The notes beneath the pieces were generated by a model. It was given only the letters and a program-made list of their open reading frames with translations, was not told where the DNA came from and ran no database searches. Made by a program: the position numbers and the translations under genes. A DNA stretch of 64,000 bases from Paraburkholderia tagetis (GTDB taxonomy: Bacteria > Pseudomonadota > Gammaproteobacteria > Burkholderiales > Burkholderiaceae): NCBI RefSeq assembly GCF_022213065.1, contig NZ_JAKLJA010000009.1:62001-126000 (forward strand), in the 5' to 3' direction. This document shows, piece after piece, positions 53,876 through 63,767 of the stretch; positions within the stretch are counted from its first letter, which is position 1; each line of letters starts with the position of its first letter.

Positions 53876-55141
53876 ATGAGCACCGAGTCCATCTCAAGCA
53901 ATGGCGCTAACAGCAGCGCCAAAGACGCCTTTCCGGTCACCGACGAAGTCCGTCACGCGCTCGCCGTCACGAAGCGCGGCGTGGACGAATTGCTGATCGA
54001 AGAAGAATTCCAGCAGAAACTCGCCCGCAGCGCCGCGACGGGCAAGCCGCTGCGCATCAAGCTCGGCCTCGATCCGACCGCGCCCGACATCCACGTTGGC
54101 CACACGGTCGTGCTCAACAAGATGCGCCAGCTCCAGGATCTCGGCCACACGGTGATTTTCCTGATTGGCGACTTCACCTCGCTGATCGGCGACCCGTCGG
54201 GCCGCAACGCCACGCGCCCGCCGCTCACGCGCGAGCAGATCGAGTCGAACGCGAAAACCTACTTCGAGCAGGCCGCGCTCGTGCTCGACCGCGAGAAGAC
54301 CGAGATCCGCTACAACAGCGAATGGTCGATGCCGCTCGGCGCCGACGGCATGATCAAGCTCGCGTCGCGCTATACGGTCGCGCGTATTCTCGAGCGCGAG
54401 GACTTCACCAAGCGCTTCCAGGGCGGCGTGCCCATCTCGATCCACGAATTCCTCTACCCGCTGATGCAGGGCTACGACTCGGTCGCGCTCAACGCCGACC
54501 TCGAGCTCGGCGGCACGGACCAGAAGTTCAACCTGCTCGTGGGCCGCGAACTGCAGAAGCAGTACGGCCAGGAACAGCAGTGCATTCTCACGATGCCGCT
54601 GCTCGAAGGCCTCGACGGCGTCGAGAAGATGTCGAAGTCGAAGAACAACTACATCGGCATCAGCGAGAAGCCCAACGACATGTTCGGCAAGCTCATGAGC
54701 ATCTCCGACACGCTGATGTGGCGTTATTTCACGCTGCTCTCGTTCCGTCCGATGGACGAAATCGAAGGCTTCAAGCGCGAGATCGAAGCGGGCCGCAACC
54801 CGCGCGACTTCAAGGTGCTGCTCGCGCAGGAGATCGTTGCGCGCTTTCACTCGCAGGGCGACGCCGAGCGCGCGCTCGAAGACTTCAACCACCGCGCGAA
54901 GGGCGGCGTGCCCGACGACATCCCGTCGGTCACGCTCGCGGGCGCGCCGCTCGCGATCGGCCAGTTGCTCAAGCAGGCGGGGCTCGTGCCGTCCACGAGC
55001 GAAGCGCTGCGAAATATCGAGCAGGGCGGCGTGAAGATCGACGGCGCCACCGTGTCCGACAAGGGCCTGAAGGTCGAAGCGGGCGAGTTCGTCGTGCAGG
55101 TGGGCAAGCGCCGCTTCGCGCGCGTGATGCTCACCGCGTGA
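53876..55141 (+). CDS. tyrS: Tyrosyl-tRNA synthetase
   Basis: Charges tRNA-Tyr, 421 aa, class Ic. [29 protein letters not shown] carries the HIGH-type motif (HVGH), and [15 protein letters not shown] the KMSKS loop. The C-terminal S4-like RNA-binding domain is seen from about residue 355 ([36 protein letters not shown]). The N terminus is Ser-rich. dtd follows 64 bp downstream, a functionally apt pair because D-Tyr-tRNA is a main Dtd substrate. Confidence 0.96.
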   Translation: MSTESISSNGANSSAKDAFPVTDEVRHALAVTKRGVDELLIEEEFQQKLARSAATGKPLRIKLGLDPTAPDIHVGHTVVLNKMRQLQDLGHTVIFLIGDFTSLIGDPSGRNATRPPLTREQIESNAKTYFEQAALVLDREKTEIRYNSEWSMPLGADGMIKLASRYTVARILEREDFTKRFQGGVPISIHEFLYPLMQGYDSVALNADLELGGTDQKFNLLVGRELQKQYGQEQQCILTMPLLEGLDGVEKMSKSKNNYIGISEKPNDMFGKLMSISDTLMWRYFTLLSFRPMDEIEGFKREIEAGRNPRDFKVLLAQEIVARFHSQGDAERALEDFNHRAKGGVPDDIPSVTLAGAPLAIGQLLKQAGLVPSTSEALRNIEQGGVKIDGATVSDKGLKVEAGEFVVQVGKRRFARVMLTA

Positions 55142-55205
55142 TGACGGTTCGCGTTTTTGCAGGCCTGGGCGCGATGCACGTGCGCACGCTGAAGGAGCGC
55201 ACGCG

Positions 55206-55664
55206 ATGATCGCGCTGATTCAACGTGTGCGTCGTGCGGAAGTTCGTGTGGATGAGCGCGTGACCGGCGCGATCGGCCAAGGCCTGCTTGCGCTCGTTTG
55301 CGCGGAACGCGGCGACACCGAAGCCAGCGCCGACAAGCTGCTCGCGAAGCTGCTGGGCTACCGCGTGTTCAGCGACGCGGCGGGCAAGATGAACCTGCCG
55401 GTGCAGAACATCGACGGCAACGGCACGGCGGGCGGCCTCCTGCTGGTCTCGCAGTTCACGCTTGCCGCCGATACCAACAGCGGCCTGCGTCCGAGCTTTA
55501 CACCCGCCGCGCCGCCCGACGAAGGGCGCCGTCTGTTCGACTATTTCGTCGCCGCTGCGCGCGACAAGCACCCGACAGTCGAGACCGGCGAGTTCGGCGC
55601 CGACATGCAGGTCTCGCTCGTCAATGACGGACCGGTCACGTTCTGGCTGCAGGTGCGCAATTAA
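55206..55664 (+). CDS. dtd: D-aminoacyl-tRNA deacylase
   Basis: Hydrolyses D-aminoacyl-tRNAs (and Gly-tRNA-Ala), 152 aa, full length. [36 protein letters not shown] starts the fold; [26 protein letters not shown] holds the SQFTL-type active motif; [16 protein letters not shown] is the cross-subunit Gly-Pro motif. Start ATG has AAGGAG ~9 nt upstream. Next to tyrS. Confidence 0.95.
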   Translation: MIALIQRVRRAEVRVDERVTGAIGQGLLALVCAERGDTEASADKLLAKLLGYRVFSDAAGKMNLPVQNIDGNGTAGGLLLVSQFTLAADTNSGLRPSFTPAAPPDEGRRLFDYFVAAARDKHPTVETGEFGADMQVSLVNDGPVTFWLQVRN

Positions 55665-55672
55665 TCCACGAC

Positions 55673-55732
55673 GCAGCCACGACTACGCAGCCACGATTAC
55701 GCAGTCCCGACCACGCAGCCATGACCACGCAG
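55673..55732 (+). repeat. 14-bp tandem repeat spanning a start codon
   Basis: Four 14-bp units of GCAGCCACGACTAC type at 55673-55686, 55687-55700, 55701-55714 and 55715-55728, plus GCAG. The ATG of the downstream phosphatase (55721) lies in the fourth unit, created by a single C-to-T-type difference. The array begins 8 nt after the dtd stop. Confidence 0.9.
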
Positions 55733-56416
55733 ATTCTCTTCATTCGCCACGGCGAAACCGCCTGGAACCGCATCAAGCGCATCCAGGGGCACATCGATAT
55801 TCCGCTCGCCGGGAGCGGCGTCGAGCAGGCCCGATTGCTCGCAGCGCGTTGTGCGCGCGAGGCGCGCGCGGGTGTACGCCTCGACGCGATCTGGTCGAGC
55901 GACCTGATGCGCGCGCAACAAACCGCGCAGCCCATTGCCGAAGCGCTTGGGTTGTCGCTCCAGCTGACCGAAGGCCTGCGCGAGCGTAACTACGGTGCCT
56001 TCCAGGGCCACGACAGCGACGCCATCGCCGAACGCTTTCCCGACGAATACGCGCACTGGCAAACGCGCGACCCCGGTTTCGCTCCGCCCGAGGGCGAGTC
56101 GCACCGCGCGTTCTACCACCGCGTGCTGCACGCGCTGGAGCCGATCCTCGCTAAGCATCGCGATGGGCGCATCGCCTGCGTCGCGCATGGCGGCGTGCTC
56201 GATTGCATCTATCGCTTCGCGAACGGCCTCGCGCTCGACGCGCCGCGCGCCTGGCCGCTGCTCAATACGAGCGTGAACGTCGTCGACTTCGAGCGCGACG
56301 GTGCGGTGACGCGAGCACGCGTGGTCGCGTGGGGCGACGTCTCGCATCTGCCGGCCGCGAGCGCTGACGACAGCTTCAGGCACGCGTCCAGTCACACCGC
56401 CGAAACGAGCCGCTAA
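55721..56416 (+). CDS. Histidine phosphatase family protein (GpmB/CobC-like)
   Basis: A 231-aa phosphoglycerate-mutase-fold phosphatase. ILFIRHGETAWNRIKRIQGHIDIPL holds the RHGE motif with the phospho-accepting His; LDAIWSSDLMRAQQTAQPIAEAL, GLRERNYGAFQGHDSDAI with the catalytic Glu, and CVAHGGVLDCIYRF with the second His are intact. Automatic names vary between phosphoglycerate mutase and alpha-ribazole phosphatase; substrate is not evident. No Shine-Dalgarno sequence precedes the ATG, which lies within a 14-bp tandem repeat. Possibly in an operon with tyrS-dtd. Confidence 0.88.
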   Translation: MTTQILFIRHGETAWNRIKRIQGHIDIPLAGSGVEQARLLAARCAREARAGVRLDAIWSSDLMRAQQTAQPIAEALGLSLQLTEGLRERNYGAFQGHDSDAIAERFPDEYAHWQTRDPGFAPPEGESHRAFYHRVLHALEPILAKHRDGRIACVAHGGVLDCIYRFANGLALDAPRAWPLLNTSVNVVDFERDGAVTRARVVAWGDVSHLPAASADDSFRHASSHTAETSR

Positions 56417-56705
56417 CACCACGCGGTCCGTAGCGCCGGTCGTCTCGCGACCGGCGCGTTTCACCGCAGCAGCGTCCGCTGCGAACGTCAAGTCTCTTAC
56501 CTGCCACTTTCAATGGCTTTCCAAAGGCCAACCGCAAACTGGTTGCGCCTGCTACCATTTGCCAGACCTTGGTGCTTCGCCGCGCGTTGAAGAGGGACGC
56601 GCACATCACGTGCAGGCGATGTCGGCGAGGCCGGGGTTGCGTACGAAAAAGCGAAAGGCAGTTTTTGGAACTGCAGTGACAAGAACAAACCGCAGGAGAT
56701 TCTCA

Positions 56706-57863
56706 ATGACGTTCAAGCTTCACAAGCTGTTGCCGGTGAGCGCCGCTGTCGTGACGTTCGCCGCGAGTCTGGCCACGGTGTCGGCCAATGCTTGCGCAGA
56801 CGAAGTCGTCAAGATCGGTCACGTGGGTCCGCTCACGGGCGGCTCGGCCCACCTCGGCAAGGACAACGAAAACGGCGCGCGTCTCGCCATCGAAGAGATC
56901 AACGCGAAGGGCCTCACGATCGGCGGCCAGAAGGTCACGCTCGTGCTCGACGGCCAGGACGACGCGGCCGACCCGCGCCAGGCCACTCAGGTGGCGCAGA
57001 AGCTCGTCGACGACAAGGTCGTGGCCGTGATCGGCCATCTGAACTCGGGCGCGTCGATTCCTGCATCGAAGATCTATAGCGACGCGGGCATCGTGCAGAT
57101 CTCGCCTTCGTCGACGAATCCGACCTACACGCAGCAGGGCTTCAAGACCACCTATCGCGTGGTGGCGACCGACGCGCAGCAGGGTCCCGCGCTCGCCAAC
57201 TTCGCGGCCAAAAGCCTGAACGTGAAGACCGTTGCCGTGGTCGACGATTCGACCTCCTATGGCCAGGGTCTCGCGAACGAGTTCGAGAAGACCGCGAAGT
57301 CGCTCGGTCTGAAGGTCGTCTCGCACGATGCGACCAACGACAAGGCCGTCGATTTCCGCGCGATCCTCACCAAGATCAAGGGCGAGAACCCGGACGCGAT
57401 CATGTACGGCGGCATGGACGCCACCGGCGGCCCGTTCGCCAAGCAAGCCAAGCAGCTTGGCCTGCGCGCGAAGGTGCTGGCGGGCGACGGCGTGTGCACG
57501 GAAAGCCTCGCACAACTCGCGGGCACGGCCGCCGACAACATCGTCTGCTCGCAGGCCGGCATGGCGCTTGAGCGCATGGACGGCGGCGCGGCCTTCTCGG
57601 CGAAGTACCAGAAGCGCTTTGGCCATGCGGTCGAATACGATGCGCCGTTCACCTACGATGCGGTGTACATCGTCGTCGATGCGATGAAGCGTGCGAACTC
57701 GACCGACCATGCGAAGGTCCTCGCGCAGATTCCGGGCACCGACTACAAGGGTGTGATCGGCGAAACGGTGTTCGATTCGAAGGGCGACCTGAAGCACGGC
57801 GTGATCTCGCTCTACAACTACAAGGCGGGCAAGAAGACGCTGCTCGACGTGGTGAAGATGTAA
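56706..57863 (+). CDS. Branched-chain amino acid-type ABC substrate-binding protein (LivK-like)
   Basis: Periplasmic Leu/Ile/Val-binding-type protein, 385 aa. The signal peptide is MTFKLHKLLPVSAAVVTFAASLATVSANACA. VKIGHVGPLTGGSAHLGKDNENGARLAIEEINAKGL, VAVIGHLNSGASIPASKIYSDAGIVQISPSSTNP and TYRVVATDAQQGPALANFAA closely follow LivJ/LivK. The ATG at 56706 has AGGAGATT upstream. No permease or ATPase genes are adjacent, so it is an orphan binding protein that likely uses a transporter encoded elsewhere. Confidence 0.92.
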   Translation: MTFKLHKLLPVSAAVVTFAASLATVSANACADEVVKIGHVGPLTGGSAHLGKDNENGARLAIEEINAKGLTIGGQKVTLVLDGQDDAADPRQATQVAQKLVDDKVVAVIGHLNSGASIPASKIYSDAGIVQISPSSTNPTYTQQGFKTTYRVVATDAQQGPALANFAAKSLNVKTVAVVDDSTSYGQGLANEFEKTAKSLGLKVVSHDATNDKAVDFRAILTKIKGENPDAIMYGGMDATGGPFAKQAKQLGLRAKVLAGDGVCTESLAQLAGTAADNIVCSQAGMALERMDGGAAFSAKYQKRFGHAVEYDAPFTYDAVYIVVDAMKRANSTDHAKVLAQIPGTDYKGVIGETVFDSKGDLKHGVISLYNYKAGKKTLLDVVKM

Positions 57864-57902
57864 GACGCGCCCGGTCTCGAACCGGTCGGCGTTTCCGATG
57901 GG

Positions 57903-57935
57903 CGGCCAGCCTGCGCAAGCAGTCTGGCCGTTTTT
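57903..57935 (+). terminator. Terminator after the LivK-like gene
   Basis: Outer stem CGGCCAG (57903-57909) with CTGGCCG (57924-57930), inner stem CTGC/GCAG with a GCAA loop, then a 5-T run. Confidence 0.85.
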
Positions 57936-57969
57936 CGTTGCGTGCGGGAAGAACGAAGGAGCGGCGGGC

Positions 57970-58914
57970 TCAGGGCGCCGGAGGCGCGGCCGCGCGCCGG
58001 CGCGCGCGCTTCGAGACGCCGTTGACGAGCGCCCAGCGCAACACGGGCGCGACCGCGCGCATGCCTGGCTGCACCATCGCGCGGCGGGCGAGGGCGAAGC
58101 GGTCGAAGCCGAGCATCTGCTGCGCGAACGGCGGTAGCAAGGCGATGCCCGCGTGGCGCATCAGCGCGCCGGCGGGGCGCATCGCCGGGCGCGGCACCGG
58201 CGCTTCCATCAGTACGCGCACGACTTCGCGCGTGCGCTCGCTCGCGACGAGCTCGGGGCGCATCGCTTCCAGATACGCGGCGACTTCGGCGCGCGAGCGC
58301 GGTACCTCGGTTGCGCCCAGCAACTGCGCGATGAGCGCGACTTCAGCGTAGTACTGGTCCTGCGCTTCGCCCGGCAATGCGGGATTCACATAGCGCAGAT
58401 ACGCGGCGAGAAAGCTCGATACCTCGGCCACGTGCACCCACGTGAGCAGCGCAGGGTCGCTCGCGCGATACGCGCGGCCATCGGGCGCGGTGCCCGTCAC
58501 TGCGAGGTGGATTTTCTTCACGCGCTCGATGAGCGCGAGGGCGTCGGCGCGGCTGCCGTAGGTCGTGCCGGAGATGAAGGTCGCGGTGCGGCGCAGGCGG
58601 CCGAGAATGTCGGCGCGAAACGTCGAGTGGTCCCACACGCCCGCGAGCGCGAGCGGGTGCAAGGCCTGAAGGAGCAGCGCGCTGATGCCGCCCGTCATCA
58701 TCCCGGCGAAATCGGCATGCACTTTCCAGCAGATGGTGTCGGGGCCGAAGAGGCCGGGATCGCCGGGCGGCGACGAGTAGTCGAGCTTCGGGCCGCTGCC
58801 CGTGGTGAGATGCGTGACGTTTTCGGCGAGCGTCATGCGCAGACGCTGCGCGATCTGGCCGACGAGGCCCGTCGGCTCGGGAGCGTTGGGAGGACGGCCG
58901 GCGTGATCGGACAT
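57970..58914 (-). CDS. DUF2236 (MpaB-like oxygenase) family protein
   Basis: A 314-aa protein of the DUF2236 family, related to the latex-clearing/MpaB haem oxygenase-like fold. Visible blocks are DTICWKVHADFAGMMTGGISALLLQALHPLALAGVWDHSTFRADILGRLRRTATFISGTTYG, with the conserved His and Asp residues typical of the family, and LTWVHVAEVSSFLAAYLRYVNP. The tail is basic (KRARRRAAAPPAP). Substrate is unknown. It lies downstream of ruvB on the same strand, 38 bp from the ruvB stop, so could be co-transcribed. Confidence 0.83.
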   Translation of the reverse strand: MSDHAGRPPNAPEPTGLVGQIAQRLRMTLAENVTHLTTGSGPKLDYSSPPGDPGLFGPDTICWKVHADFAGMMTGGISALLLQALHPLALAGVWDHSTFRADILGRLRRTATFISGTTYGSRADALALIERVKKIHLAVTGTAPDGRAYRASDPALLTWVHVAEVSSFLAAYLRYVNPALPGEAQDQYYAEVALIAQLLGATEVPRSRAEVAAYLEAMRPELVASERTREVVRVLMEAPVPRPAMRPAGALMRHAGIALLPPFAQQMLGFDRFALARRAMVQPGMRAVAPVLRWALVNGVSKRARRRAAAPPAP

Positions 58915-58952
58915 CGTGTTCTTGCTCGCGCTGCGTCGTGCCTTGCCGCGCC

Positions 58953-60038
58953 TTACGGCGCGTCCGGGCTCCAGTCGCCGCCCGTCGATGCGTTGTCGGG
59001 GACGATCAGGCCGAAGTGCCGGTAGGTGAGCTGCGTGGCCACGCGTCCGCGCGGCGTGCGTTGCAGGAAGCCCTGCTGGATCAGGTAGGGCTCCAGCACA
59101 TCTTCGATGGTGTCGCGCTCTTCGCCGATTGCCGCCGCGAGGTTGTCCACGCCCACCGGGCCGCCGTCGAACTTGTGCAAGATCGCTTCGAGCAGTTTGC
59201 GGTCCATCAGGTCGAAGCCCACGGGATCGACGTCGAGCATCTTGAGCGCGGCGTCGGCCACTTGCGAGGTGATCGTGCCGTCGGCCTTGACTTCGGCGTA
59301 GTCGCGCACGCGGCGCAGCAGGCGGTTGGCGATACGCGGCGTGCCGCGCGAGCGGCGCGCGATTTCGAGCGCGCCGTCAGGGTGAATATGCGCGCCGAGC
59401 AGCGCAGCCGAGCGCTGCACGATGCGCGAGAGCTCGCTCGCGTTGTAGAACTCGAGCCGCGAGACGATGCCGAAGCGGTCGCGCAGCGGGTTCGTGAGCA
59501 TGCCCGCGCGCGTGGTCGCGCCCACGAGCGTGAACGGCTGGAGGTCGAGCTTCACGCTGCGCGCGGCCGGCCCTTCGCCGATCATGATGTCGATCTGGTA
59601 GTCCTCGAGCGCCGGATACAGGATTTCCTCGACGACCGGCGAGAGCCGGTGGATTTCGTCGATAAAGAGCACGTCGTTCGCTTCGAGATTGGTGAGCAGC
59701 GCCGCAAGATCGCCCGCGCGTTCGAGCACGGGGCCGGAGGTCTGCCGCAGATTGACCCCCATTTCGCGCGCGATGATGTGCGCGAGCGTGGTCTTGCCGA
59801 GGCCAGGCGGGCCGAACAGCAGCACGTGGTCGAGCGGTTCCGAGCGGCGTTTCGCGGCCTCGATGAAGATTTCGAGCTGGCCGCGCACCTTTTCCTGGCC
59901 GACGTACTCGTCGAGCTGGCGCGGGCGCAGCGCGCGCTCGAATGCCTCCTCCTTGGACGAGGCCGGCGTGGCGGCGATCACGCGGCTGGCGCCGGCGCCG
60001 GATGTGCGGTCTGCGGCGAGTTTGTCGGTTTCGATCAT
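58953..60038 (-). CDS. ruvB: Holliday junction branch-migration ATPase RuvB
   Basis: AAA+ motor driving branch migration with RuvA, 361 aa. Walker [19 protein letters not shown], Walker [27 protein letters not shown], arginine-finger region [19 protein letters not shown], and the C-terminal winged helix with [16 protein letters not shown]. The N terminus has a ~35-residue extension before the AAA+ core. It is downstream of ruvA on the same strand with a 143-bp gap. Confidence 0.97.
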   Translation of the reverse strand: MIETDKLAADRTSGAGASRVIAATPASSKEEAFERALRPRQLDEYVGQEKVRGQLEIFIEAAKRRSEPLDHVLLFGPPGLGKTTLAHIIAREMGVNLRQTSGPVLERAGDLAALLTNLEANDVLFIDEIHRLSPVVEEILYPALEDYQIDIMIGEGPAARSVKLDLQPFTLVGATTRAGMLTNPLRDRFGIVSRLEFYNASELSRIVQRSAALLGAHIHPDGALEIARRSRGTPRIANRLLRRVRDYAEVKADGTITSQVADAALKMLDVDPVGFDLMDRKLLEAILHKFDGGPVGVDNLAAAIGEERDTIEDVLEPYLIQQGFLQRTPRGRVATQLTYRHFGLIVPDNASTGGDWSPDAP

Positions 60039-60181
60039 GCAGCGATTGTACCGCGCAGGCTATGCGGCGGCGGGGCCGTTCCTCGCGCCATGATGGCGTC
60101 GCAACTAACAGCGCGCTGCGAGCCTGCTGCGTGCTCGCTGTGAGACTGCTGTGAGCCCACTGCGGGCAGGCGCGAAGGCGA

Positions 60182-60763
60182 TCAGGCTTTCGAGAGCACT
60201 TTCAGCGCGAGCTTGATGCCTTCGGAGACGCCCGTGCCGGCCGGCACGCTCTTGATGGCGGCGAGCGCTTCCTTCTCCGAATAGCCGAGTGCGAGCAGCG
60301 CGTTGAGGATGTCGTTCGCGTGATCCGAAGGCGATGCCGCGGCGGCCATGGCGCCGAGATCGGCACCGAGCTTGCCCTTGAGTTCGAGCAGCAGGCGCTC
60401 TGCGGTTTTCTTGCCGATGCCTGGCACGCGCGTGAGGCGCGCCGAGTCCTGCAACGTCACGGCCTGCGAGAGATCGTGCACGCTCATGCCCGAGAGCACG
60501 GCCAGCGCCATGCGCGCGCCGATGCCGCTGATCTTGAGCAACTCGCGAAACGTCGCGCGCTCTTCGATGGTGCCAAAGCCGAAGAGCAGATGCGCATCCT
60601 CGCGCACGATCATCTGCGTGAGCAGCACGATTTTTTCGCCGGTGCCGGGCAGGTTGTAGAACGTGCTCATCGGTACATCGACTTCGTAGCCGACACCGTT
60701 GCAGTCGATGAGCAGGTGCGGCGGGTTCTTTTCCAGCAATACGCCGGCAATGCGACCGATCAT
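60182..60763 (-). CDS. ruvA: Holliday junction-binding protein RuvA
   Basis: DNA-binding partner of RuvB, 193 aa. [31 protein letters not shown] is the OB-fold start, [22 protein letters not shown] and [23 protein letters not shown] the HhH motifs, and [22 protein letters not shown] domain III contacting RuvB. The open frame extends 38 codons upstream without similarity. In related genomes ruvC usually lies directly upstream; here a T6SS effector gene occupies that place. Confidence 0.97.
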   Translation of the reverse strand: MIGRIAGVLLEKNPPHLLIDCNGVGYEVDVPMSTFYNLPGTGEKIVLLTQMIVREDAHLLFGFGTIEERATFRELLKISGIGARMALAVLSGMSVHDLSQAVTLQDSARLTRVPGIGKKTAERLLLELKGKLGADLGAMAAAASPSDHANDILNALLALGYSEKEALAAIKSVPAGTGVSEGIKLALKVLSKA

Positions 60764-60883
60764 GGCGGATTCAGTGATGAGGGAAAGGGCAAGTGTAGCG
60801 GAGCGCGCCGTGCTGCGGCGTGCTTCTCGATTACGTTGGCACGACTGAAGGCGGCACGGGATACTGGCCCTTTGCAACTGCCA

Positions 60884-62497
60884 TTACACGGTTTCGACGC
60901 TGCGGCCTCCGGCCTCGACTGCATTCGCGTAATACTTTTTGCCATCGCAGTACAGACCGCGCGGGTCGTATAGCGCACATGGCCACGAAGTAAAGTGCGC
61001 AACCGAATCGTGAACGTGCTCGGCCAGCAGTCCGTCCACGGCGGCGGGCAATGCCTCTTGGTTATCCCATGCTTCGAGGATCAGGTCTTCATACGCAGTT
61101 CGCTTGCGCGGCTCCGGTGGCGGCCAGTCGCGATTGCTCGCAGGGCGCACAATGGGATTGCGCAGATACGTCACCTGTTGCACGAGTCTGCGTTGTTCGC
61201 GCAGCAGTTGCCGAGCCTGTTCCTCAGGATGCGATGGAACGTCATAAGTCCACTGAGTGGGATGGCACTCCGGATGGTCGGAGTCAGTCGCAGGGGGCAC
61301 GCTTTCACAGGCGGCACTGACTTTTCCGTACAGCCGTCCGAGTACGCGCGTTTCACGGGGCTGACGCTCCATGGCTGCGCGCCACTGGAAATTCAGGCGG
61401 CGATGTGCGTGTATCAGTGATTCAACGTCGTCTCCTTCTGCTGCTGGCAAGGCAGCCATATAGCCTTGGTATAGCGCGACAACTGGATCGTTATCGGCCA
61501 ACGTGTAGTCTTCACGTAGTTTGGGATCAAGCTGCTTCGGCAATTGCATTGGCACTCCGGCCCGGATGGCCTCGGCCAGCATGTGGCGCAGCGGGATTCG
61601 CGCCAACCGGTTGCTGCGCCCCTGTACGTCCGGCTCGTACCCGCCGCCCACGTCCGAGTGCACGCCGGGATAGATCACTTCCTCACAGTTGCCCGGATAG
61701 ACACGGTCCACTCGGACGGAATCTAGCGGGAACGCTTCACGCACCTCGTGCGCGGAAACGAAATGCACGCAGCGTTCGACTTCGGGCAGAATCGCCAGGG
61801 CACTGGCCCAATCGAGATGCAGCGTTGGCCCGCCGACCGACGCCACCGTGTCGAACAGCCCCATAAACTTGATGCGCACCGGCGTGCGCTCCCCGAAGGG
61901 GGCCTGCCAGACCAGACCACCATCCGTACGTTGGCATTTCGTTCTAGTCAACCGGCGTACAAAGGCCCGTGCTTCGGTCGCGCCGCGCGAGAAGCCGAAG
62001 ACAGAAACGCTAATGAACTGCATGGCCTTCCACGCAGCGGAACCCCACTCGCGCTCAAGAATGCGCGAGAATTCCGCCAGTGCATACTGGATGCGCATCT
62101 CACCGCCCTTGCCCAGACCCAGACCCGCAGCGCCGCCTCTGTCATCCATAAGCTCGTCGGTGTAGCCCATGAACTTGGGTACCTTGAATGGGGTGCCCAC
62201 GCCAGGGATATATGTTGGCGTGGCTCCTCTGCCTTCTTTATCTCTGGTTGCGGCGCGATACAGCTTGGCGACATTCGAAAGGCGCTGTAGCGGCTCGTCG
62301 ATGTCAAGATTGTTGCCGGTGCCATCGAAGAAAAACGAGAGCTCGGGGTATAGACGGCACTTGGTATCGCGCAGCGAAAGCGGGCCAGCCTTGTTGGCAG
62401 GCGAGAGCAATTCCCCCATTTTTTTTCTGCCGCCCTCCCTTGCAGCGTCGAAGAGTCCATCGTCCGTAATGGGGGCACCAGCTTGGCGTACTGTCAT
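60884..62497 (-). CDS. Predicted type VI secretion phospholipase effector (Tle1-type, DUF2235)
   Basis: A 537-aa alpha/beta-hydrolase of the DUF2235/Tle1 group. LSFFFDGTGNNLDID (residues 53-67) starts the fold; VFGFSRGATEARAFVR carries the nucleophile elbow GxSxG with Ser170; GLFDTVASVG gives a candidate catalytic Asp216; YPGVHSDVGGGYEPD a candidate His280. No signal peptide and no MIX, PAAR or Rhs domain is visible, so delivery would be as cargo on a VgrG. Tandem DUF3304-like lipoprotein genes, typical Tle1 immunity proteins, lie directly upstream on the same strand. Predicted target: membrane phospholipids of competitor cells. The downstream ruvA starts 120 bp further. Confidence 0.85.
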   Translation of the reverse strand: MTVRQAGAPITDDGLFDAAREGGRKKMGELLSPANKAGPLSLRDTKCRLYPELSFFFDGTGNNLDIDEPLQRLSNVAKLYRAATRDKEGRGATPTYIPGVGTPFKVPKFMGYTDELMDDRGGAAGLGLGKGGEMRIQYALAEFSRILEREWGSAAWKAMQFISVSVFGFSRGATEARAFVRRLTRTKCQRTDGGLVWQAPFGERTPVRIKFMGLFDTVASVGGPTLHLDWASALAILPEVERCVHFVSAHEVREAFPLDSVRVDRVYPGNCEEVIYPGVHSDVGGGYEPDVQGRSNRLARIPLRHMLAEAIRAGVPMQLPKQLDPKLREDYTLADNDPVVALYQGYMAALPAAEGDDVESLIHAHRRLNFQWRAAMERQPRETRVLGRLYGKVSAACESVPPATDSDHPECHPTQWTYDVPSHPEEQARQLLREQRRLVQQVTYLRNPIVRPASNRDWPPPEPRKRTAYEDLILEAWDNQEALPAAVDGLLAEHVHDSVAHFTSWPCALYDPRGLYCDGKKYYANAVEAGGRSVETV

Positions 62498-62518
62498 GGC
62501 GTAGCGGTTCCTTTGTGG

Positions 62519-63046
62519 TTATTTGTCGGCACAACCAGATCGATTGGGCGAAAATGCGAGTTCTGCCGTGTCAAGGTTACGCAGGATCACGCAGACGTAG
62601 GCGTCGTCCTTCATGGGATCACGGTCGCTGTGAGGGCCGTTGGGTGGGAAATAAGCAGTAACGGTTCGCTGTTCGCGCTTTTTCAGAACGACCTTGGTTT
62701 GAGGATCAGACTCTTGGCCCCACGTCCACCGGACTGTCACCGGCTGGCGCCAGTCCTTGAGGCCTGGATAGCAACACGCAGCAGCGCTGCCGCCTGAGTG
62801 CTCATCAACATTTCCAGCCCAGTATTTGTCCACGAAGATATTTGTCGCGTACCGGTCCGTATGGTTGACCGGCACCATCGCCATCGCCTGGCCTTCGCTG
62901 GCGAAGGGATCATCGGGCAGGGCATGGCCGCAGGCCGAAAGCGCGATCACTGTGCCCACTGCAAGAAAAGTGGTACGCCGGGGCATCGCTAGTGAGCAGG
63001 CTGCGACGAAAGAGTACACAGAAAGGCGCTTTTTCAATCCGGGCAT
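62519..63046 (-). CDS. DUF3304-like lipoprotein, predicted Tle immunity protein, copy 1
   Basis: A 175-aa predicted periplasmic lipoprotein. The signal segment RRTTFLAVGTVIALSAC ends in a lipobox (LSAC). The mature part is HALPDDPFASEGQAMAMVPVNHTDRYATNIFVDKYWAGNVDEHSGGSAAACCYPGLKDWRQPVTVRWTWG, then PHSDRDPMKDDAYVCVILRNLDTAELAFSPNRSGCADK. AAGGAAAT before the ATG at 63046 supports this start; a second ATG at 62986 would give a more compact signal peptide but lacks a Shine-Dalgarno sequence. It is 21 bp upstream of the effector gene and closely related to copies 2 and 3. Immunity by binding the phospholipase in the periplasm is inferred from location and family. Confidence 0.82.
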   Translation of the reverse strand: MPGLKKRLSVYSFVAACSLAMPRRTTFLAVGTVIALSACGHALPDDPFASEGQAMAMVPVNHTDRYATNIFVDKYWAGNVDEHSGGSAAACCYPGLKDWRQPVTVRWTWGQESDPQTKVVLKKREQRTVTAYFPPNGPHSDRDPMKDDAYVCVILRNLDTAELAFSPNRSGCADK

Positions 63047-63143
63047 AGTCGGATTTCCTTTTTTGTTGACTGCATTGTTAGGCAGCCCGTCGCGATGGCA
63101 ATGGGCCGCAATCGTCGGAGATGGCGTAATGGTTCCTTTGTCG

Positions 63144-63671
63144 CTACCTGTCGGCACAACCAGATCGATTCGGCGAAAATGCGAGTTCTGCCGTGTTGAG
63201 GTCACGCAGGATCACGCAGACGTAGGCATCGTCCTTCATGGGATCGGGATCGCTGTGTGGACCGCCAGACGGGAAGTGCGCAACGACCGTGTGCTGCTCG
63301 TCCGGCATAGTTACGGCATTCGTTTTGGGATCTTCCTCCCAGCCCCATGTCCACCTGATCGTGACGGGCTGACGCCAGTCTTTGAGACCGGGATAGCAGC
63401 ACGCAGCAGCACCACCACCAGCCTGATGCGTTACGTCCCCCGCCCAGTACTTGTCCACGAAGATATTTACCGCGTACCGGTCCGTATGGTTGATCGGTAC
63501 CATTGCCATCGCCTGGCCTTCGCTGACGAAGGGATCATCGGGTAAGGCATGGCCGCAGGCCGAAAGCGCGAACGCTGCGCCCACCGCAAGGACAGTGGTA
63601 CGCGGAGACATCGCCAGTGAGCCGGCAGCGACGAAAGAGTACGCACAAGGGCGCTTTTTCAATTCGTGCAT
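63144..63671 (-). CDS. DUF3304-like lipoprotein, predicted Tle immunity protein, copy 2
   Basis: A 175-aa paralogue of copy 1 with the same length and lipobox (AFALSAC). Most of the mature region is identical; differences cluster in KYWAGDVTHQAGGGAAACC and in WTWGWEEDPKTNAVTMPDEQHTVVAHFPSGG, which in copy 1 reads WTWGQESDPQTKVVLKKREQRTVTAYFPPNG. The start at 63671 has GGAAATCC upstream. The variable surface loop suggests specialisation to different effectors or release from selection. Confidence 0.82.
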   Translation of the reverse strand: MHELKKRPCAYSFVAAGSLAMSPRTTVLAVGAAFALSACGHALPDDPFVSEGQAMAMVPINHTDRYAVNIFVDKYWAGDVTHQAGGGAAACCYPGLKDWRQPVTIRWTWGWEEDPKTNAVTMPDEQHTVVAHFPSGGPHSDPDPMKDDAYVCVILRDLNTAELAFSPNRSGCADR

Positions 63672-63767
63672 AGTCGGATTTCCTTCTTGTTGACTGCATC
63701 GGTAGGTAGCCAGTAGCGATGGCAACGGGCCGCAATCATGGGAGATGGTGTACCGGTTCCTTTGTTG

